Positions 41,550-50,814 of a stretch of 64,000 nucleotides of DNA are shown piece by piece; position 1 is the stretch's first letter; each line of letters starts with the position of its first letter. Under the pieces are notes generated by a model. The model was not told the origin of the DNA. It searched no databases and was given only the letters and a program-made list of their open reading frames with translations. The position numbers and the translations under genes were made by a program. The DNA is from Aldehydirespirator sp965219165 (GTDB taxonomy: Bacteria; Actinomycetota; Acidimicrobiia; Acidimicrobiales; Aldehydirespiratoraceae), in the NCBI GenBank assembly GCA_965219165.1, contig CBDCMW010000002.1:2418001-2482000 (forward strand), written 5' to 3'.

Positions 41550-44500
41550 GAGGTCTGAACCCTAGCGTCGCCGGTCGCGCCGCCAGTCGGGTCGGATGCC
41601 ACCACATCGGTCAGCAGCGCCACGAGCTGATCGATCACCGGACCCGCATCGGCCCGCAGCGGGACGTGCAGCTCCCGGGACTCGTCCTTGAGGATGGCCC
41701 GGTCGCCGTACAGGCGGCGAAGCCGCACCCGGCGGCTGGCCGGCAGCTCCACCGGCGCCAGGCGGGCCGCGAAGCGGGCCGCCGACAGCGTGCCCCCGCC
41801 GCGACGTGTGACCACCACCTCCGACACCCCGGCGCGCAGGCACTCCACGCGCAGCCTGCCGATGGACAGCAGCGCCTCAGCCGGATCGGGCACCGGGCCG
41901 AACCGGTCGGTCCACTCGGCCCGGATGTCGTCCACCTCCGAGAGCTCGGTCACAGCGGCCAGACGTCGGTACGCCTCGAGGCGGGCCGCTTCCCGCGCGA
42001 TGTAGGTGGCGGGAATGTGAGCGTCGACGGGGACCTCGATGCTCACGTCGGGCGGCTCCGGGACCGTCTCGCCCCGCAACTGGGCGACCGCCTCGTTCAC
42101 CAGGCGACAGTACAGGTCGTATCCGACCGCGGCGATGTGCCCCGACTGGGCCTCCCCCAGCAGGTTGCCTGCGCCGCGGATCTCCAGATCGCGCATGGCG
42201 ATCCGATACCCGGACCCCAGCTGGGTGGCCTCGCCTATGGTCTTGAGCCGCTCGTACGCCTCCTCGCTCAGCACGCTGTCCACCGGATGGAACAGATAGG
42301 CGTACGCCCTGCGGCCGGCGCGGCCCACCCGGCCCCGGATCTGGTGCAGCTGGCCCAGGCCGAGCCGGTCGGCCCGGTCCACCACCAGGGTGTTGACCGT
42401 GGGCATGTCGATGCCCGACTCGATGATGGTCGTGCACACCAGCACGTCGTAGCGGTAGTCGGCGAAGTCGAGCACGACCCGCTCCAGCGTGCCCTCGTCC
42501 ATCTGTCCGTGGGCTACTGCCACGCGGGCCTCCGGCACCAGGGAGCGCACCCGGTCGGCGGCGTGCTCGATGTCGGCCACGCGGTTGTGGACGTAGAAGA
42601 TCTGCCCCTCTCGCAACAACTCGCGCCTGATGGCTTCGGACACGGGACGGTCGGCATGCCCGCCCACGTAGGTGAGGATCGGTTGGCGGTCGGCGGGAGG
42701 AGTGTCCAACAGTGACATGTCGCGTATGCCGGTCAGGCTCATCTCCAAGGTCCGGGGCACCGGCGTGGCTGTGAGCGTCAGCACGTCCACCTCGGCCCGC
42801 ATCGACTTGATGGCCTCCTTGTGCCGTACGCCGAAGCGCTGCTCCTCGTCGACGACCAGGAGCCCCAGGCGCTTGAAGCGCACGTCGGCGGACAGCATGC
42901 GGTGCGTGCCCACCACCACATCCACCTCACCGGTCTCGAGTCCCCGAAGGACCTCCCGGACCTGCGGAGGAGTCAGGAAGCGGCTCAGAGTCTCCACCCG
43001 AAGAGGGAACGGCGCGTAGCGGTCGCGGAAGGTCTGGGTGTGCTGCTGGGCCAACAGCGTCGTGGGCACAAGCACCGCGGCCTGGCGCCCGCCCTGCACT
43101 GCCTTGAACGCGGCCCGCACCGCTATCTCGGTCTTGCCGAAACCCACATCGCCCACAACCAGGCGGTCCATGGGCACAGACCGCTCCATGTCGGCCTTCA
43201 CGTCGACTATGGCCTGCAGCTGGTCGCGGGTCTCCTGATAGTCGAAGGCGTCCTCCAACTCCCGCTGCCACGGCGTGTCGGGGTCGAAGGCGTTCCCGTC
43301 GGTGGTCATGCGCCTCTGGTAGAGCACCACCAGCTCCTGGGCGATCTCGGCCACGGCCCGCCTCACCCGGTTCTTGGCGGCAGACCACTCAGCGCCGCCC
43401 ATGCGCGACAGCGTCGGTGCCTCCCCGCCGGTGTAGTGGCGGATCGAGTCGATCTGGTCGGAGGGCACGTACAGCCGGTCGCCGCCCCGGTACGCCAGCA
43501 GCAGGTACTCCCGCTCATGGCCGCCGATGGCGCGGCGCACCATGCCCTCGAATCGGGCCACGCCGTGATGGTGGTGGACCACGAACGCGCCGGGCGCGAG
43601 ATCGTCGAGGAAACGGCGCTGGTCCCGCGAGCGGGTCCGGGGCGCACGGTGGGTGCGCCGCCGGCCGGTCACATCGCTCTCGGCCACCAGGGCCAGCCTG
43701 ATGTCGGCCAGGACCGCGCCCCGTCCGAGGCTCGCCTCCACCGGCTCGACGCGGGCGTCGTGGTCGGCCAGCAGGCCGCTCAACCGGTTCGCCGATGAGC
43801 CGGGCGCTCCGAGCACCACCTGATAGCCCTGGGCCGCCAAGTCACGCAGGCGCGCCGCCAACGGCTCGATGCTGCCACCGGTCCGGTCCCACCCGGATGC
43901 GGTCAACGCGGGCGCACCGGGCGAGTCGGGCGTGGCGGGGAGCATCCACACCGGCGCGGCGGCGCCGGCGAGCAGGTCGTCGAAGCCGGCGTGCAGCCTC
44001 GGCATCCCGGCCGCGTCGGTGCCCCAAGTCTTGGCCAGGCCCGTCGCGAGGTCCTCCTCCTCGGCCAGGATCTCACCGGTCCTGTCGCCGAGCCGGCGGG
44101 GCTCGACGACGATCACCGCTCCGTCGGCGGGGAGCAGATCGGGCACTACCGCGGGTTGCTCGAGCAGCCACGGCCACCACGACTCCATCCCCTCGAAGAG
44201 CTCACCATCGGCCAAGCGGTCCCACTGCTCGCGACCCCAGGGCTGGCTCGCCACCAGCGACGCGGCCCGCTGACGCATGGCCGCATCGGGTCGCAGTTCC
44301 CGGGCCGGATACACCTCGACCCGCTCCAAGAACGCCACCGAGCGCTGGTCGCCCACCGAGAACTCCGCGATCCGGTCCACGTCGTCGCCCCAGAAGTCGA
44401 TGCGCACCGGCGCTGAGGCCGTAGAGGGGTAGACGTCGACGATCGAGCCCCGCACCGACATCTCCCCCCGATGCTCGACCTGGTGCTCGCGCCGGTACCC

Positions 44501-45025
44501 GAAAGCGGCGAGGCGCCGCACCAGCTCGCTCTGGTCGGCGGTGTCTCCCCGGCGCACGGAGATCGGCCCGGTCGCGCCCGCCGCGTCCACGAACTGGGCA
44601 AGGGCCCGGGCGGAGGCAACCACCACAGCCGGCGCGCCCGCCCCGTCGACCATCCGGTGCAGCACACGGCAGCGTCGTCCCATGGTGTGGATCGAGGGGC
44701 TGACCCGCTCGAAGGGCAGCGTCTCCCAAGCGAGCAGCTCCTCGACCTCGTCAGGGCCGAGGAAGGCGGCGATGTCGGTCGCGAGGGACTCGGCCTCGGC
44801 CCGGGTCGGCACCGCGACCAGCAGCGGTCGCCGACCCGATGCTGCGCTCAGCCCGGCCACCGCCATCGCTCGGGCCGCCTCGGGCACAGCCAGAGTGGCG
44901 GTACGCCGTCCCAGCAGCGACAACAGCGCCGGGTGCTCGGCCAGCCGGGGCAGCAAGCCGCGCAGGGTGCCGCTGCGCGAGGCCGGTGCGTCGGTTGGGG
45001 TGCGGCTCTCAGGCGACGCAGCCAC
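41546..45025 (-). CDS. mfd: Transcription-repair coupling factor Mfd
   Basis: 1159 residues from GTG 45025. The UvrB-homology N-terminal region (EELLAWETLPFERVSPSIHT) is followed by the RNA polymerase-interacting CarD-like domain (LAPGAFVVHHHHGVARFEGM) and the RecG-type helicase: GDVGFGKTEIAVRAAFKAVQ (Walker A, ~625), LLVVDEEQRFGV (DEEQ), ATPVPRTLEMSLTGIRDMS and GRVGRAGRRAYAYLF (motif VI). It removes stalled RNA polymerase at lesions and recruits UvrA. Full length for the family. Confidence 0.96.
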   Translation of the reverse strand: MAASPESRTPTDAPASRSGTLRGLLPRLAEHPALLSLLGRRTATLAVPEAARAMAVAGLSAASGRRPLLVAVPTRAEAESLATDIAAFLGPDEVEELLAWETLPFERVSPSIHTMGRRCRVLHRMVDGAGAPAVVVASARALAQFVDAAGATGPISVRRGDTADQSELVRRLAAFGYRREHQVEHRGEMSVRGSIVDVYPSTASAPVRIDFWGDDVDRIAEFSVGDQRSVAFLERVEVYPARELRPDAAMRQRAASLVASQPWGREQWDRLADGELFEGMESWWPWLLEQPAVVPDLLPADGAVIVVEPRRLGDRTGEILAEEEDLATGLAKTWGTDAAGMPRLHAGFDDLLAGAAAPVWMLPATPDSPGAPALTASGWDRTGGSIEPLAARLRDLAAQGYQVVLGAPGSSANRLSGLLADHDARVEPVEASLGRGAVLADIRLALVAESDVTGRRRTHRAPRTRSRDQRRFLDDLAPGAFVVHHHHGVARFEGMVRRAIGGHEREYLLLAYRGGDRLYVPSDQIDSIRHYTGGEAPTLSRMGGAEWSAAKNRVRRAVAEIAQELVVLYQRRMTTDGNAFDPDTPWQRELEDAFDYQETRDQLQAIVDVKADMERSVPMDRLVVGDVGFGKTEIAVRAAFKAVQGGRQAAVLVPTTLLAQQHTQTFRDRYAPFPLRVETLSRFLTPPQVREVLRGLETGEVDVVVGTHRMLSADVRFKRLGLLVVDEEQRFGVRHKEAIKSMRAEVDVLTLTATPVPRTLEMSLTGIRDMSLLDTPPADRQPILTYVGGHADRPVSEAIRRELLREGQIFYVHNRVADIEHAADRVRSLVPEARVAVAHGQMDEGTLERVVLDFADYRYDVLVCTTIIESGIDMPTVNTLVVDRADRLGLGQLHQIRGRVGRAGRRAYAYLFHPVDSVLSEEAYERLKTIGEATQLGSGYRIAMRDLEIRGAGNLLGEAQSGHIAAVGYDLYCRLVNEAVAQLRGETVPEPPDVSIEVPVDAHIPATYIAREAARLEAYRRLAAVTELSEVDDIRAEWTDRFGPVPDPAEALLSIGRLRVECLRAGVSEVVVTRRGGGTLSAARFAARLAPVELPASRRVRLRRLYGDRAILKDESRELHVPLRADAGPVIDQLVALLTDVVASDPTGGATGDARVQTS

Positions 45026-45033
45026 GGCGACGC

Positions 45034-45636
45034 TCAGGCCGTGTTGAAGCGGTTCATGGTGGGTTCGAGGCCGTGATCGAGGTAGTACTCGACCGCGTCG
45101 GCGGCCCGTTCCACGACCGCTTCCAATTCGGCCCGCTCGGCCCGGCCCGGCCGCTTGAGGACATAGTCACCGCCCCGGGGCGTCATGTCGGGCCGGCCGA
45201 CGCCGATGCGCACCCGGGTGAAGGCCTCGCTGCGCACATGGGCACGAATCGACTCCAGGCCCTTGTGCCCTGCGAGCCCGCCCCCGGTCTTGACCTTGAG
45301 ACGCCCCACAGGCAGGTCCAACTCGTCGTGCACCACGACGAGGCAGCTCAAGTCCCGGATCCCGAAACGGCGCACCAGCGGCGCCACAGCCCGACCGGAC
45401 TCGTTCATCCAAGTGACGGGCGCGGCCGCGGCAACACGCCGCTGGGCCAGACGCAGCTCGCACACCAGAGCCTGCTGGCGACGGGCCCGGCGCAGCCGCC
45501 CGTCGTGGCGCCGCACCAGCTCATCCACCACCCAGCGGCCCGCGTTGTGCCGGGTGCGGGCGTACTGGTCACCCGGGTTGCCCAGACCCACCACCAGCAG
45601 GTCGGCCGCAGAGCCGGAGCGCGAGCCGATGGCCAC
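45034..45636 (-). CDS. pth: Peptidyl-tRNA hydrolase
   Basis: About 200 residues from GTG 45636, 24 bases after rplY. VVGLGNPGDQYARTRHNAGRWVVDEL carries the catalytic His; VTWMNESGRAV and VVVHDELDLPVGRLKVKTGG and GHKGLESI complete the Pth active site. It releases peptides from peptidyl-tRNA after drop-off. The prs-rplY-pth order is conserved in actinobacteria. It ends eight bases before mfd. Confidence 0.95.
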   Translation of the reverse strand: MAIGSRSGSAADLLVVGLGNPGDQYARTRHNAGRWVVDELVRRHDGRLRRARRQQALVCELRLAQRRVAAAAPVTWMNESGRAVAPLVRRFGIRDLSCLVVVHDELDLPVGRLKVKTGGGLAGHKGLESIRAHVRSEAFTRVRIGVGRPDMTPRGGDYVLKRPGRAERAELEAVVERAADAVEYYLDHGLEPTMNRFNTA

Positions 45637-45659
45637 AGCAACGGCCCCGCCGGTCGGTC

Positions 45660-46328
45660 TCAGGACTCGTCTACCGCGGGCGCCTCTTCGTCGTCGGCGA
45701 CCTCGCCCATGACGATGAGCGCCTCCGCCTCCTCCTCTGCGGCCCTCAGCTGGCGCAGGTACTCCTTCGTGGAGCGGGTGATGAGGCCCACTGCGAAGGT
45801 GGCGTCCTGGTCGCCCCCCGGCGTGACGCCCGAGGGGAACTCGATGTCGCTCACCCGCAGCGACCATCCGACCTCCAGCTCACTGACGTCCACGGTGATC
45901 TCGGTCGGGATGTCAGCCGGCTTGGCTCGCAGTGGCAGGTGGTGCATCACCTGGTCGACCATCCCGCTGGCCTGCGTGACCTTCTTGGCCTCGCCGGTGA
46001 GGATGAGGGGCACGTCCATCTCGACCTCATGGTCGGGATCGATCCGCAGAAAGTCCACGTGGAGCACATCGCGACGGACCGGATGACGTTGCAGATCCTT
46101 GACGATCGACAGCTGCCGACCTCCGTCGACGTCGAGCGTGATGAGGGCGTTGAGCCCGGCCTCGGTGTTCAGCGCGGCCCGCAGATCGGTGTTGTCCACC
46201 GACACCACCAACGACTCCGCGCCCATGCCGTAGACCACTGCGGGGACACGGCCGGTCCGGCGCAGCCGCCGGCTGGGCCGGGTGCCGCGCTCTCGGCCAG
46301 TGTCGGCCTTCACCAAGTTCCTAGCCAT
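45660..46328 (-). CDS. rplY: 50S ribosomal protein bL25 (CTC form)
   Basis: 222 residues from ATG 46328. The N-terminal bL25 domain binds 5S rRNA (RRLRRTGRVPAVVYGMG, the conserved RxGxxPAVxYG loop) and the C-terminal extension (FPSGVTPGGDQDATFAVGLI to a long acidic tail ending EEAPAVDES) is that of CTC-type proteins. Between prs and pth. No strong ribosome-binding site is seen before the ATG. Confidence 0.93.
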   Translation of the reverse strand: MARNLVKADTGRERGTRPSRRLRRTGRVPAVVYGMGAESLVVSVDNTDLRAALNTEAGLNALITLDVDGGRQLSIVKDLQRHPVRRDVLHVDFLRIDPDHEVEMDVPLILTGEAKKVTQASGMVDQVMHHLPLRAKPADIPTEITVDVSELEVGWSLRVSDIEFPSGVTPGGDQDATFAVGLITRSTKEYLRQLRAAEEEAEALIVMGEVADDEEAPAVDES

Positions 46329-46379
46329 CCGCTTGAGGCTACTGCCGGGCCGGTCCTGCTCCACTGCCCGCGGTTGGGA

Positions 46380-47360
46380 TCAGACCAGGTTGTTGCCGCC
46401 GAAGATCTCGCTGACCGAGGTGTCCTCGAACACTGCCGAGATGGCCCGGGCCACGATCGGTGCCACCGAAACCACACGGACCTTCGAGAACTGCTTCGGG
46501 GGAGGCAGAGGCAGCGTGTCGGTGCACACAACCACGTCGATCACCGAGTTCCTCAGCCGCTCCACGGCGGGTCCGGAGAACACTGCGTGGGTGGTGGCCG
46601 CTATCACCCGTCGAGCTCCGTTGGCGGCCAGCAATTCCGCCGCGGCGACGATCGTTCCGCCCGTGTCGATCATGTCGTCGACAATGACGCATGTCCGGCC
46701 CGCCACCTCGCCGACGATCTCCTTGGCCGACACCTCGTTCTTGGCGTCGTGGCGGCGCTTGTGGACTATGGCCAAGTCGGCGTGCAGCAGGTTGGTGTAG
46801 CGCTCCGCCACCTTCACCCGGCCAGCGTCGGGGGACACGATCACAAGGTCTTCGGCCTGCAGCGACCGCAGATAGTCGAGCAGCACCGGCATGGCGGTCA
46901 GATGGTCCACCGGTCCGTCGAAGAACCCCTGTATCTGGCCGGAGTGCAGATCCACCGACAGCAGCCGCTTCGCCCCCGCGGCCAGGAACAGGTCGGCCAG
47001 CAGCCGAGCGGATATGGGCTCGCGCCCGGAGGCCTTCCGATCCTGGCGGGCGTAGCCGTAGAAGGGGGCCACCACGGTTATGCGCTTGGCGGAGGCCCGC
47101 TTGGCCGCGTCCACCATGACGAGCTGCTCCACGATGGCGTCGTTGATGGAGCCGCCCTCCCATTCGGCGTGGGTGCCGACGATGAAGGCGTCGCAGCCCC
47201 GGATCGACTCGCCGTAGCGGACGTGGATCTCGCCGTTGGCGAAATCCTCTACGTGGGTCGTGCCGAGGGTCACGCCGAGCTCCGCGCACACATCGGACGC
47301 GAAGGTCAGGCTCGACCGCCCCGACACGACTCGGAGCTCCTTGTGGGTCTGCTGCTTCAT
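46380..47360 (-). CDS. prs: Ribose-phosphate pyrophosphokinase
   Basis: 326 residues from ATG 47360. The ATP and Mg sites are FANGEIHVRYGESIRG, PFYGYARQDRKASGREPISA, SVDLHSGQIQGFF and the PRPP loop VIVDDMIDTGGTIVAAA. It makes PRPP from ribose-5-phosphate for nucleotide, His and Trp synthesis. In most actinobacteria glmU lies directly upstream; here a tRNA-Gln gene does instead. Confidence 0.96.
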   Translation of the reverse strand: MKQQTHKELRVVSGRSSLTFASDVCAELGVTLGTTHVEDFANGEIHVRYGESIRGCDAFIVGTHAEWEGGSINDAIVEQLVMVDAAKRASAKRITVVAPFYGYARQDRKASGREPISARLLADLFLAAGAKRLLSVDLHSGQIQGFFDGPVDHLTAMPVLLDYLRSLQAEDLVIVSPDAGRVKVAERYTNLLHADLAIVHKRRHDAKNEVSAKEIVGEVAGRTCVIVDDMIDTGGTIVAAAELLAANGARRVIAATTHAVFSGPAVERLRNSVIDVVVCTDTLPLPPPKQFSKVRVVSVAPIVARAISAVFEDTSVSEIFGGNNLV

Positions 47361-47472
47361 GGCGACCGGCATTGTAGGGCGGCTACGCCCACGCGGGCGC
47401 GAGACAGGCACATCCACCGCGCAACGCGGCACTCAAATCAACGCAGCGCCGCGAGCGAGCGGCGGCGGGATG

Positions 47473-47545
47473 CTGGCCGGACAGGACTCGAACCTGCAAC
47501 ATCCGGAGCCAAAGTCCGACGTTCTACCAGTTGAACTACCGGCCA
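47473..47545 (-). tRNA. tRNA-Gln (anticodon UUG)
   Basis: Minus strand, 73 nt. Acceptor TGGCCGG/CCGGCCA, D-arm with AGTTCAACTGGTAGAAC, anticodon stem TCGGA/TCCGG, loop CTTTGGC giving anticodon TTG, T-arm GCAGGTTCGAGTCCTGT. CCA is not encoded. It lies about 110 bp upstream of prs. Confidence 0.95.
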
Positions 47546-47640
47546 TCGGCGCCCGCCTGGGAGGCGAGCGGCGCGACCAACACTAGCGAGCGTCGTCGGG
47601 ATGCGTGTTCAACCGTCCGGCCCGGTAGCGTTCACCCCCC

Positions 47641-47733
47641 GTGGGATCGCTCATAAAGAAGCGCCGCAAGCGCATGCGCAAGAAGAAGCACAAGAAAATG
47701 CTCCGGCGCACCCGGCACCAGCGGCGCAAGTAG
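47641..47733 (+). CDS. 30S ribosomal protein bS22
   Basis: Thirty residues from GTG 47641 to TAG 47731-47733. The sequence MGSLIKKRRKRMRKKKHKKM and LRRTRHQRRK is nearly identical to the actinobacterial protein bS22 (AURKAIP1/COX24-type), a short basic protein found in the small ribosomal subunit of mycobacteria. It sits by itself on the plus strand between tRNA-Gln and ispE. Confidence 0.88.
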   Translation: MGSLIKKRRKRMRKKKHKKMLRRTRHQRRK

Positions 47734-47777
47734 CCGCCGGACTCGAACTCGGCCCCCTCCCACAGCCGCCGTCACAA

Positions 47778-48503
47778 TCAGGGCGTCGACGGCTCCGTCG
47801 TGGTGACCACGACACGGCGTGGACCCGGATGCGCTCCGGCCACGAACCACGCGCTGCCGCTTCCGGCCAGACGGGGGGTGAGACCGGTGGAGTCGCCCAG
47901 CTCGTCGCGCCACGCCGCCAGTTCGGGTACGACCCTCAGCGCCGCGGCCTCGAGGTCGTTGCCATTGGGGCTGGCTGGGCCTCCCAACTCGTCCCACGCG
48001 GCGTAGACGGCCGCGGTGTTGCAGGACACCGGCGCCAGCAGCAGCGTGTACTGCTCGCTGACGTATTCGAGACGCTCGACGATCTCGCCCATGCCCCGCA
48101 CCCGGGCTCGTCCGCCGACCACACAGAACGCGACGTCCGCGCCTACCGACACCGCTCGCTCCGTATCGGTGATCCCGGCCCAGCGCAGCACCTCGGCCGC
48201 ATCGGCTGAGCCGCCGCCCAGCCCGGCTCCGACCGGGATCCGCTTGTGCACCGTGACCCGAGCCTGGCGTCCTGCCAGCGCCAGCGCCCGCTCGACAAGG
48301 TTCTCGCCGGGCCGCGTCACCCCATGGAGCTCCCTCCCCGCCTCGTCGAGCATCCGCACGCCCGACCCGCCCTCCACGATCTCGAGCCGGTCCCCGAAAT
48401 CGAGCGTCGTCATCTCGGCGTCGATCTCGTGGTAGCCGTCGTCCCGGACCCCGGTTATCCGCAGACACAGGGTCAGCTTCGCCGGCGCAAACACATCGAT
48501 CAC
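47778..48503 (-). CDS. ispE: 4-diphosphocytidyl-2-C-methyl-D-erythritol kinase
   Basis: 241 residues from GTG 48503. APAKLTLCLRITGVRDDGYHE is the family opening; PVGAGLGGGSADAAEVLRW is the GHMP-kinase ATP loop; DVAFCVVGGRARVRGMGE and PRLAGSGSAWFVAG follow. It phosphorylates CDP-ME in the non-mevalonate isoprenoid pathway. It is shorter than E. coli IspE (283), lacking some loop and C-terminal residues. The order rsmA-ispE is conserved in actinobacteria. Confidence 0.93.
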   Translation of the reverse strand: MIDVFAPAKLTLCLRITGVRDDGYHEIDAEMTTLDFGDRLEIVEGGSGVRMLDEAGRELHGVTRPGENLVERALALAGRQARVTVHKRIPVGAGLGGGSADAAEVLRWAGITDTERAVSVGADVAFCVVGGRARVRGMGEIVERLEYVSEQYTLLLAPVSCNTAAVYAAWDELGGPASPNGNDLEAAALRVVPELAAWRDELGDSTGLTPRLAGSGSAWFVAGAHPGPRRVVVTTTEPSTP

Positions 48504-48552
48504 GCTGCGAAGCTAGTGCCGAATCGGGCCTGAGAGCCGCGGACCCTGACCG

Positions 48553-49353
48553 TCACGGCGCGGCGCGAGCCAGGTCGATCCACTGACCCAGGGTCAGCGT
48601 CTCGGGACGGCTAGCCGGGTCCACACCGGCGGCCGCGAACCCCTCGGGCCCGACGAGCCCGGCCAGTGAGCGACGCAGCATCTTCCTCCGCTGGCCGAAC
48701 CCAGTCCGCACGAGGAACTCGAAGCGAGCATCGGTCTCGGGCGGCAGCGACCGCTGCTCCGAGCTCGGATGGCGCTCGATGCGCACCACGACCGACTCGA
48801 CCTTGGGCCTCGGCCGAAAGACCGAGGCCGCAACCCTGGACACTATCCGTGCCGTGCCCCGTCGCTCGACGAGCACGCTGGGAATGCCCCGAGTCCTCGA
48901 TCCCGGCGGCGCGGTGAGCCGCTCCCCAGCCTCGCGCTGAACCATCACAACCATCGTCTCGATGGCGTTTGCGTCGCGCAGCAGATCCACCACCAGCGGC
49001 GTGGCGATGTTGTACGGCAGATTGGCCACGAGCATCCATCGGTCCGATCCCCGAAGCACCCAACCGAAGTCCAAGGTCGAAGCGTCGCCCTCGACCACCT
49101 CGACGTCTCGCGCTTCCGCTTCTGCCACCACCACGCGCAGCGCCGCGGCGAGACCGGAGTCGACCTCCACGGCCCGCACCGCCGCACCCGTCTCGGCCAG
49201 GGCGAGGGTGAGCGAACCCAGGCCGGCACCGATCTCCAGCACGCGGTCGGCCGGACCTGCGCCGCTGAGCCGAGCGATGCGTCGCACCGTGTTGGGATCC
49301 GCTACGAAATGCTGACCGAAGGACCGGCGCGGCGACACGTCGAAACGGTCCAT
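48553..49353 (-). CDS. rsmA: 16S rRNA dimethyladenosine transferase RsmA (KsgA)
   Basis: 266 residues from ATG 49353. RRSFGQHFVADPNTVRRI is the start pattern, VLEIGAGLGSLTLALAETG the SAM loop, LVANLPYNIATPLV the catalytic NLPY motif, and PRPKVESVVVRIERH the C-terminal signature. It dimethylates two adjacent adenines in helix 45 of 16S rRNA. It is followed by ispE and preceded by the rpf gene. Confidence 0.95.
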   Translation of the reverse strand: MDRFDVSPRRSFGQHFVADPNTVRRIARLSGAGPADRVLEIGAGLGSLTLALAETGAAVRAVEVDSGLAAALRVVVAEAEARDVEVVEGDASTLDFGWVLRGSDRWMLVANLPYNIATPLVVDLLRDANAIETMVVMVQREAGERLTAPPGSRTRGIPSVLVERRGTARIVSRVAASVFRPRPKVESVVVRIERHPSSEQRSLPPETDARFEFLVRTGFGQRRKMLRRSLAGLVGPEGFAAAGVDPASRPETLTLGQWIDLARAAP

Positions 49354-49382
49354 GAGCGCCTTCAGCTCCGACTCCGTGTGGG

Positions 49383-50039
49383 TCAGGAGGGCAGCCTCTT
49401 CTTGCAGGTGGGCCAGGGATCCCAGCCGTTGATCTCGTAGAGCTTGTAGGCCATCTTGTCCTGGTCCGAGGGCGAAGCGTCTCTGGGATCGACCCCGACC
49501 AGATCCGGATAGTGCATTCCTGCGACCCAGTCCCACGTTCGGAGCGAGAACTGGTACGCGCCGCGGTACCGGCCGCTGACGCTGACGGCCCGATAGTTCT
49601 GCGTCGACTCGCATTCTCGCAGAGCGTGCCACTGCGCTTCTGTGGTTCCTTCCGGTATCGGATGCTCGATGGCTGGACTCTCGGAGCCCGTCGTCGGCGG
49701 CGCGGTCGTCGTCGTCGTGGTCGTGGTAGTCGTGGTCGTCGTCGTCGTGGTCGTGGTAGTCGTAGTCGTGGCCGGCGGCGCAGTCGTGGTCGTGGTCGTG
49801 GTCCTGGCCGCGGCCGCCAACTCCTCCGCCCGCCTCAGGGCTTCGTCGCGGGCCCGCCGACGCGCCTCGCTCCACTGCTGGGCCCGATCCGCGAAGTCGG
49901 CCACGTCGACGACTTCCGTCGGTTCCACATCGGGGGGTGACGATGTCTGGGCCGACGCGGGTGCGCCCACCGCGGTCAGCGCGACAAGAGCCGCAGCCCC
50001 GACGAGCCTCAAACGGGCGCCTCGGTCAGGCGCGCCCAT
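49383..50039 (-). CDS. Resuscitation-promoting factor-like secreted transglycosylase
   Basis: 218 residues. ATG 50039 is preferred because GGGAGG lies nine bases upstream; ATG 50048 would be too close. A signal peptide (LRLVGAAALVALTAVGAPASAQ) is followed by a helical region, a poly-threonine linker of about 22 residues plus shorter Thr runs, and an Rpf domain: TEAQWHALRECESTQNYRAV, RYRGAYQFSLRTWDWVAG. The Glu in RECESTQNY is the expected catalytic residue. Rpf enzymes cleave peptidoglycan and wake dormant cells. It overlaps the tatD stop by 14 bases. Confidence 0.87.
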   Translation of the reverse strand: MGAPDRGARLRLVGAAALVALTAVGAPASAQTSSPPDVEPTEVVDVADFADRAQQWSEARRRARDEALRRAEELAAAARTTTTTTTAPPATTTTTTTTTTTTTTTTTTTTTTAPPTTGSESPAIEHPIPEGTTEAQWHALRECESTQNYRAVSVSGRYRGAYQFSLRTWDWVAGMHYPDLVGVDPRDASPSDQDKMAYKLYEINGWDPWPTCKKRLPS

Positions 50040-50799
50040 CTGAATCATCCTCCCGATCGAGTCCGTAGAAGGATCGGGTCGTCGCCCAAGTCGCCCACTC
50101 GACATCTGAGACGTCGAGGCCCTTGGTGTCGGCCACCGCCGCGCCGACAACGCCCACCAGCGCGGGGCGGTTCTTCTTGCCGCGGTGAGGCACCGGCGCC
50201 AGGAACGGGCTGTCGGTCTCGACCATCAGACGGTCGAGCGGACAGGCCCGGACCGCGTCGCGCACCTCCGGGGCTCTCGGGAATGTGACGATCCCCGAGA
50301 ACGACAGGACCGCGCCCCGGCGCAGGCACTCCTCGGCCTCGTGGGGTCCGCCCGTGAAACAGTGCATGACAGTCCGGTACGGTATTCCCTCGCGGTCGAG
50401 CACCGCGAACGTGTCATCCCAGGCAGATCGGGAGTGGACCACGAGGGGAAGGTCGTGGCGGTTGGCCAACTCCACCTGCGCGGCGAAGACCCTCCTCTGC
50501 ACGGGCCTCGGCGAGTGGTCGTAGTGGTAGTCGAGGCCCGTCTCGCCCACCGCCACCACTTCATTCCGCCCCATCAGCGGCTCCAGACCGTCGAGGCCGC
50601 CCGACGCCTCGTGGGGATGCACACCCGCAGTGGCCCACACCCCGTCGTGGACCCCGGCCACGGAGATCGCTCGACGCGAGTCCTCCACGTCGGTGCCGAC
50701 ATTGATGAGCACCTCGACACCTGCGGCCCGAGCGTCGGCGATCACTTCTCCGGCCGCGTCACCGGCGGGGAGGTGGCAGTGGTGATCCGCCCAAGCCAT
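50026..50799 (-). CDS. tatD: TatD-family DNase/metal hydrolase
   Basis: 257 residues from ATG 50799; the ribosome-binding site GAGGAGG sits correctly for this ATG and not for the upstream GTG. Metal ligands are WADHHCHL, AVGETGLDYHYD, LPLVVHSRSA, VMHCFTGG and MVETDSPFLAPVPHRGKKN, typical of TatD. It acts as a 3'-5' DNase or related hydrolase. The metG-tatD-rpf-rsmA-ispE order is typical of actinobacteria. Confidence 0.93.
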   Translation of the reverse strand: MAWADHHCHLPAGDAAGEVIADARAAGVEVLINVGTDVEDSRRAISVAGVHDGVWATAGVHPHEASGGLDGLEPLMGRNEVVAVGETGLDYHYDHSPRPVQRRVFAAQVELANRHDLPLVVHSRSAWDDTFAVLDREGIPYRTVMHCFTGGPHEAEECLRRGAVLSFSGIVTFPRAPEVRDAVRACPLDRLMVETDSPFLAPVPHRGKKNRPALVGVVGAAVADTKGLDVSDVEWATWATTRSFYGLDREDDSDGRA

Positions 50800-50814
50800 G
50801 ACCGCCACGCCTCC

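Noticed and set aside
41666..42715. Long rightward frame antisense to mfd
   Set aside because: No motifs and it mirrors the codon pattern of mfd; a shadow frame.
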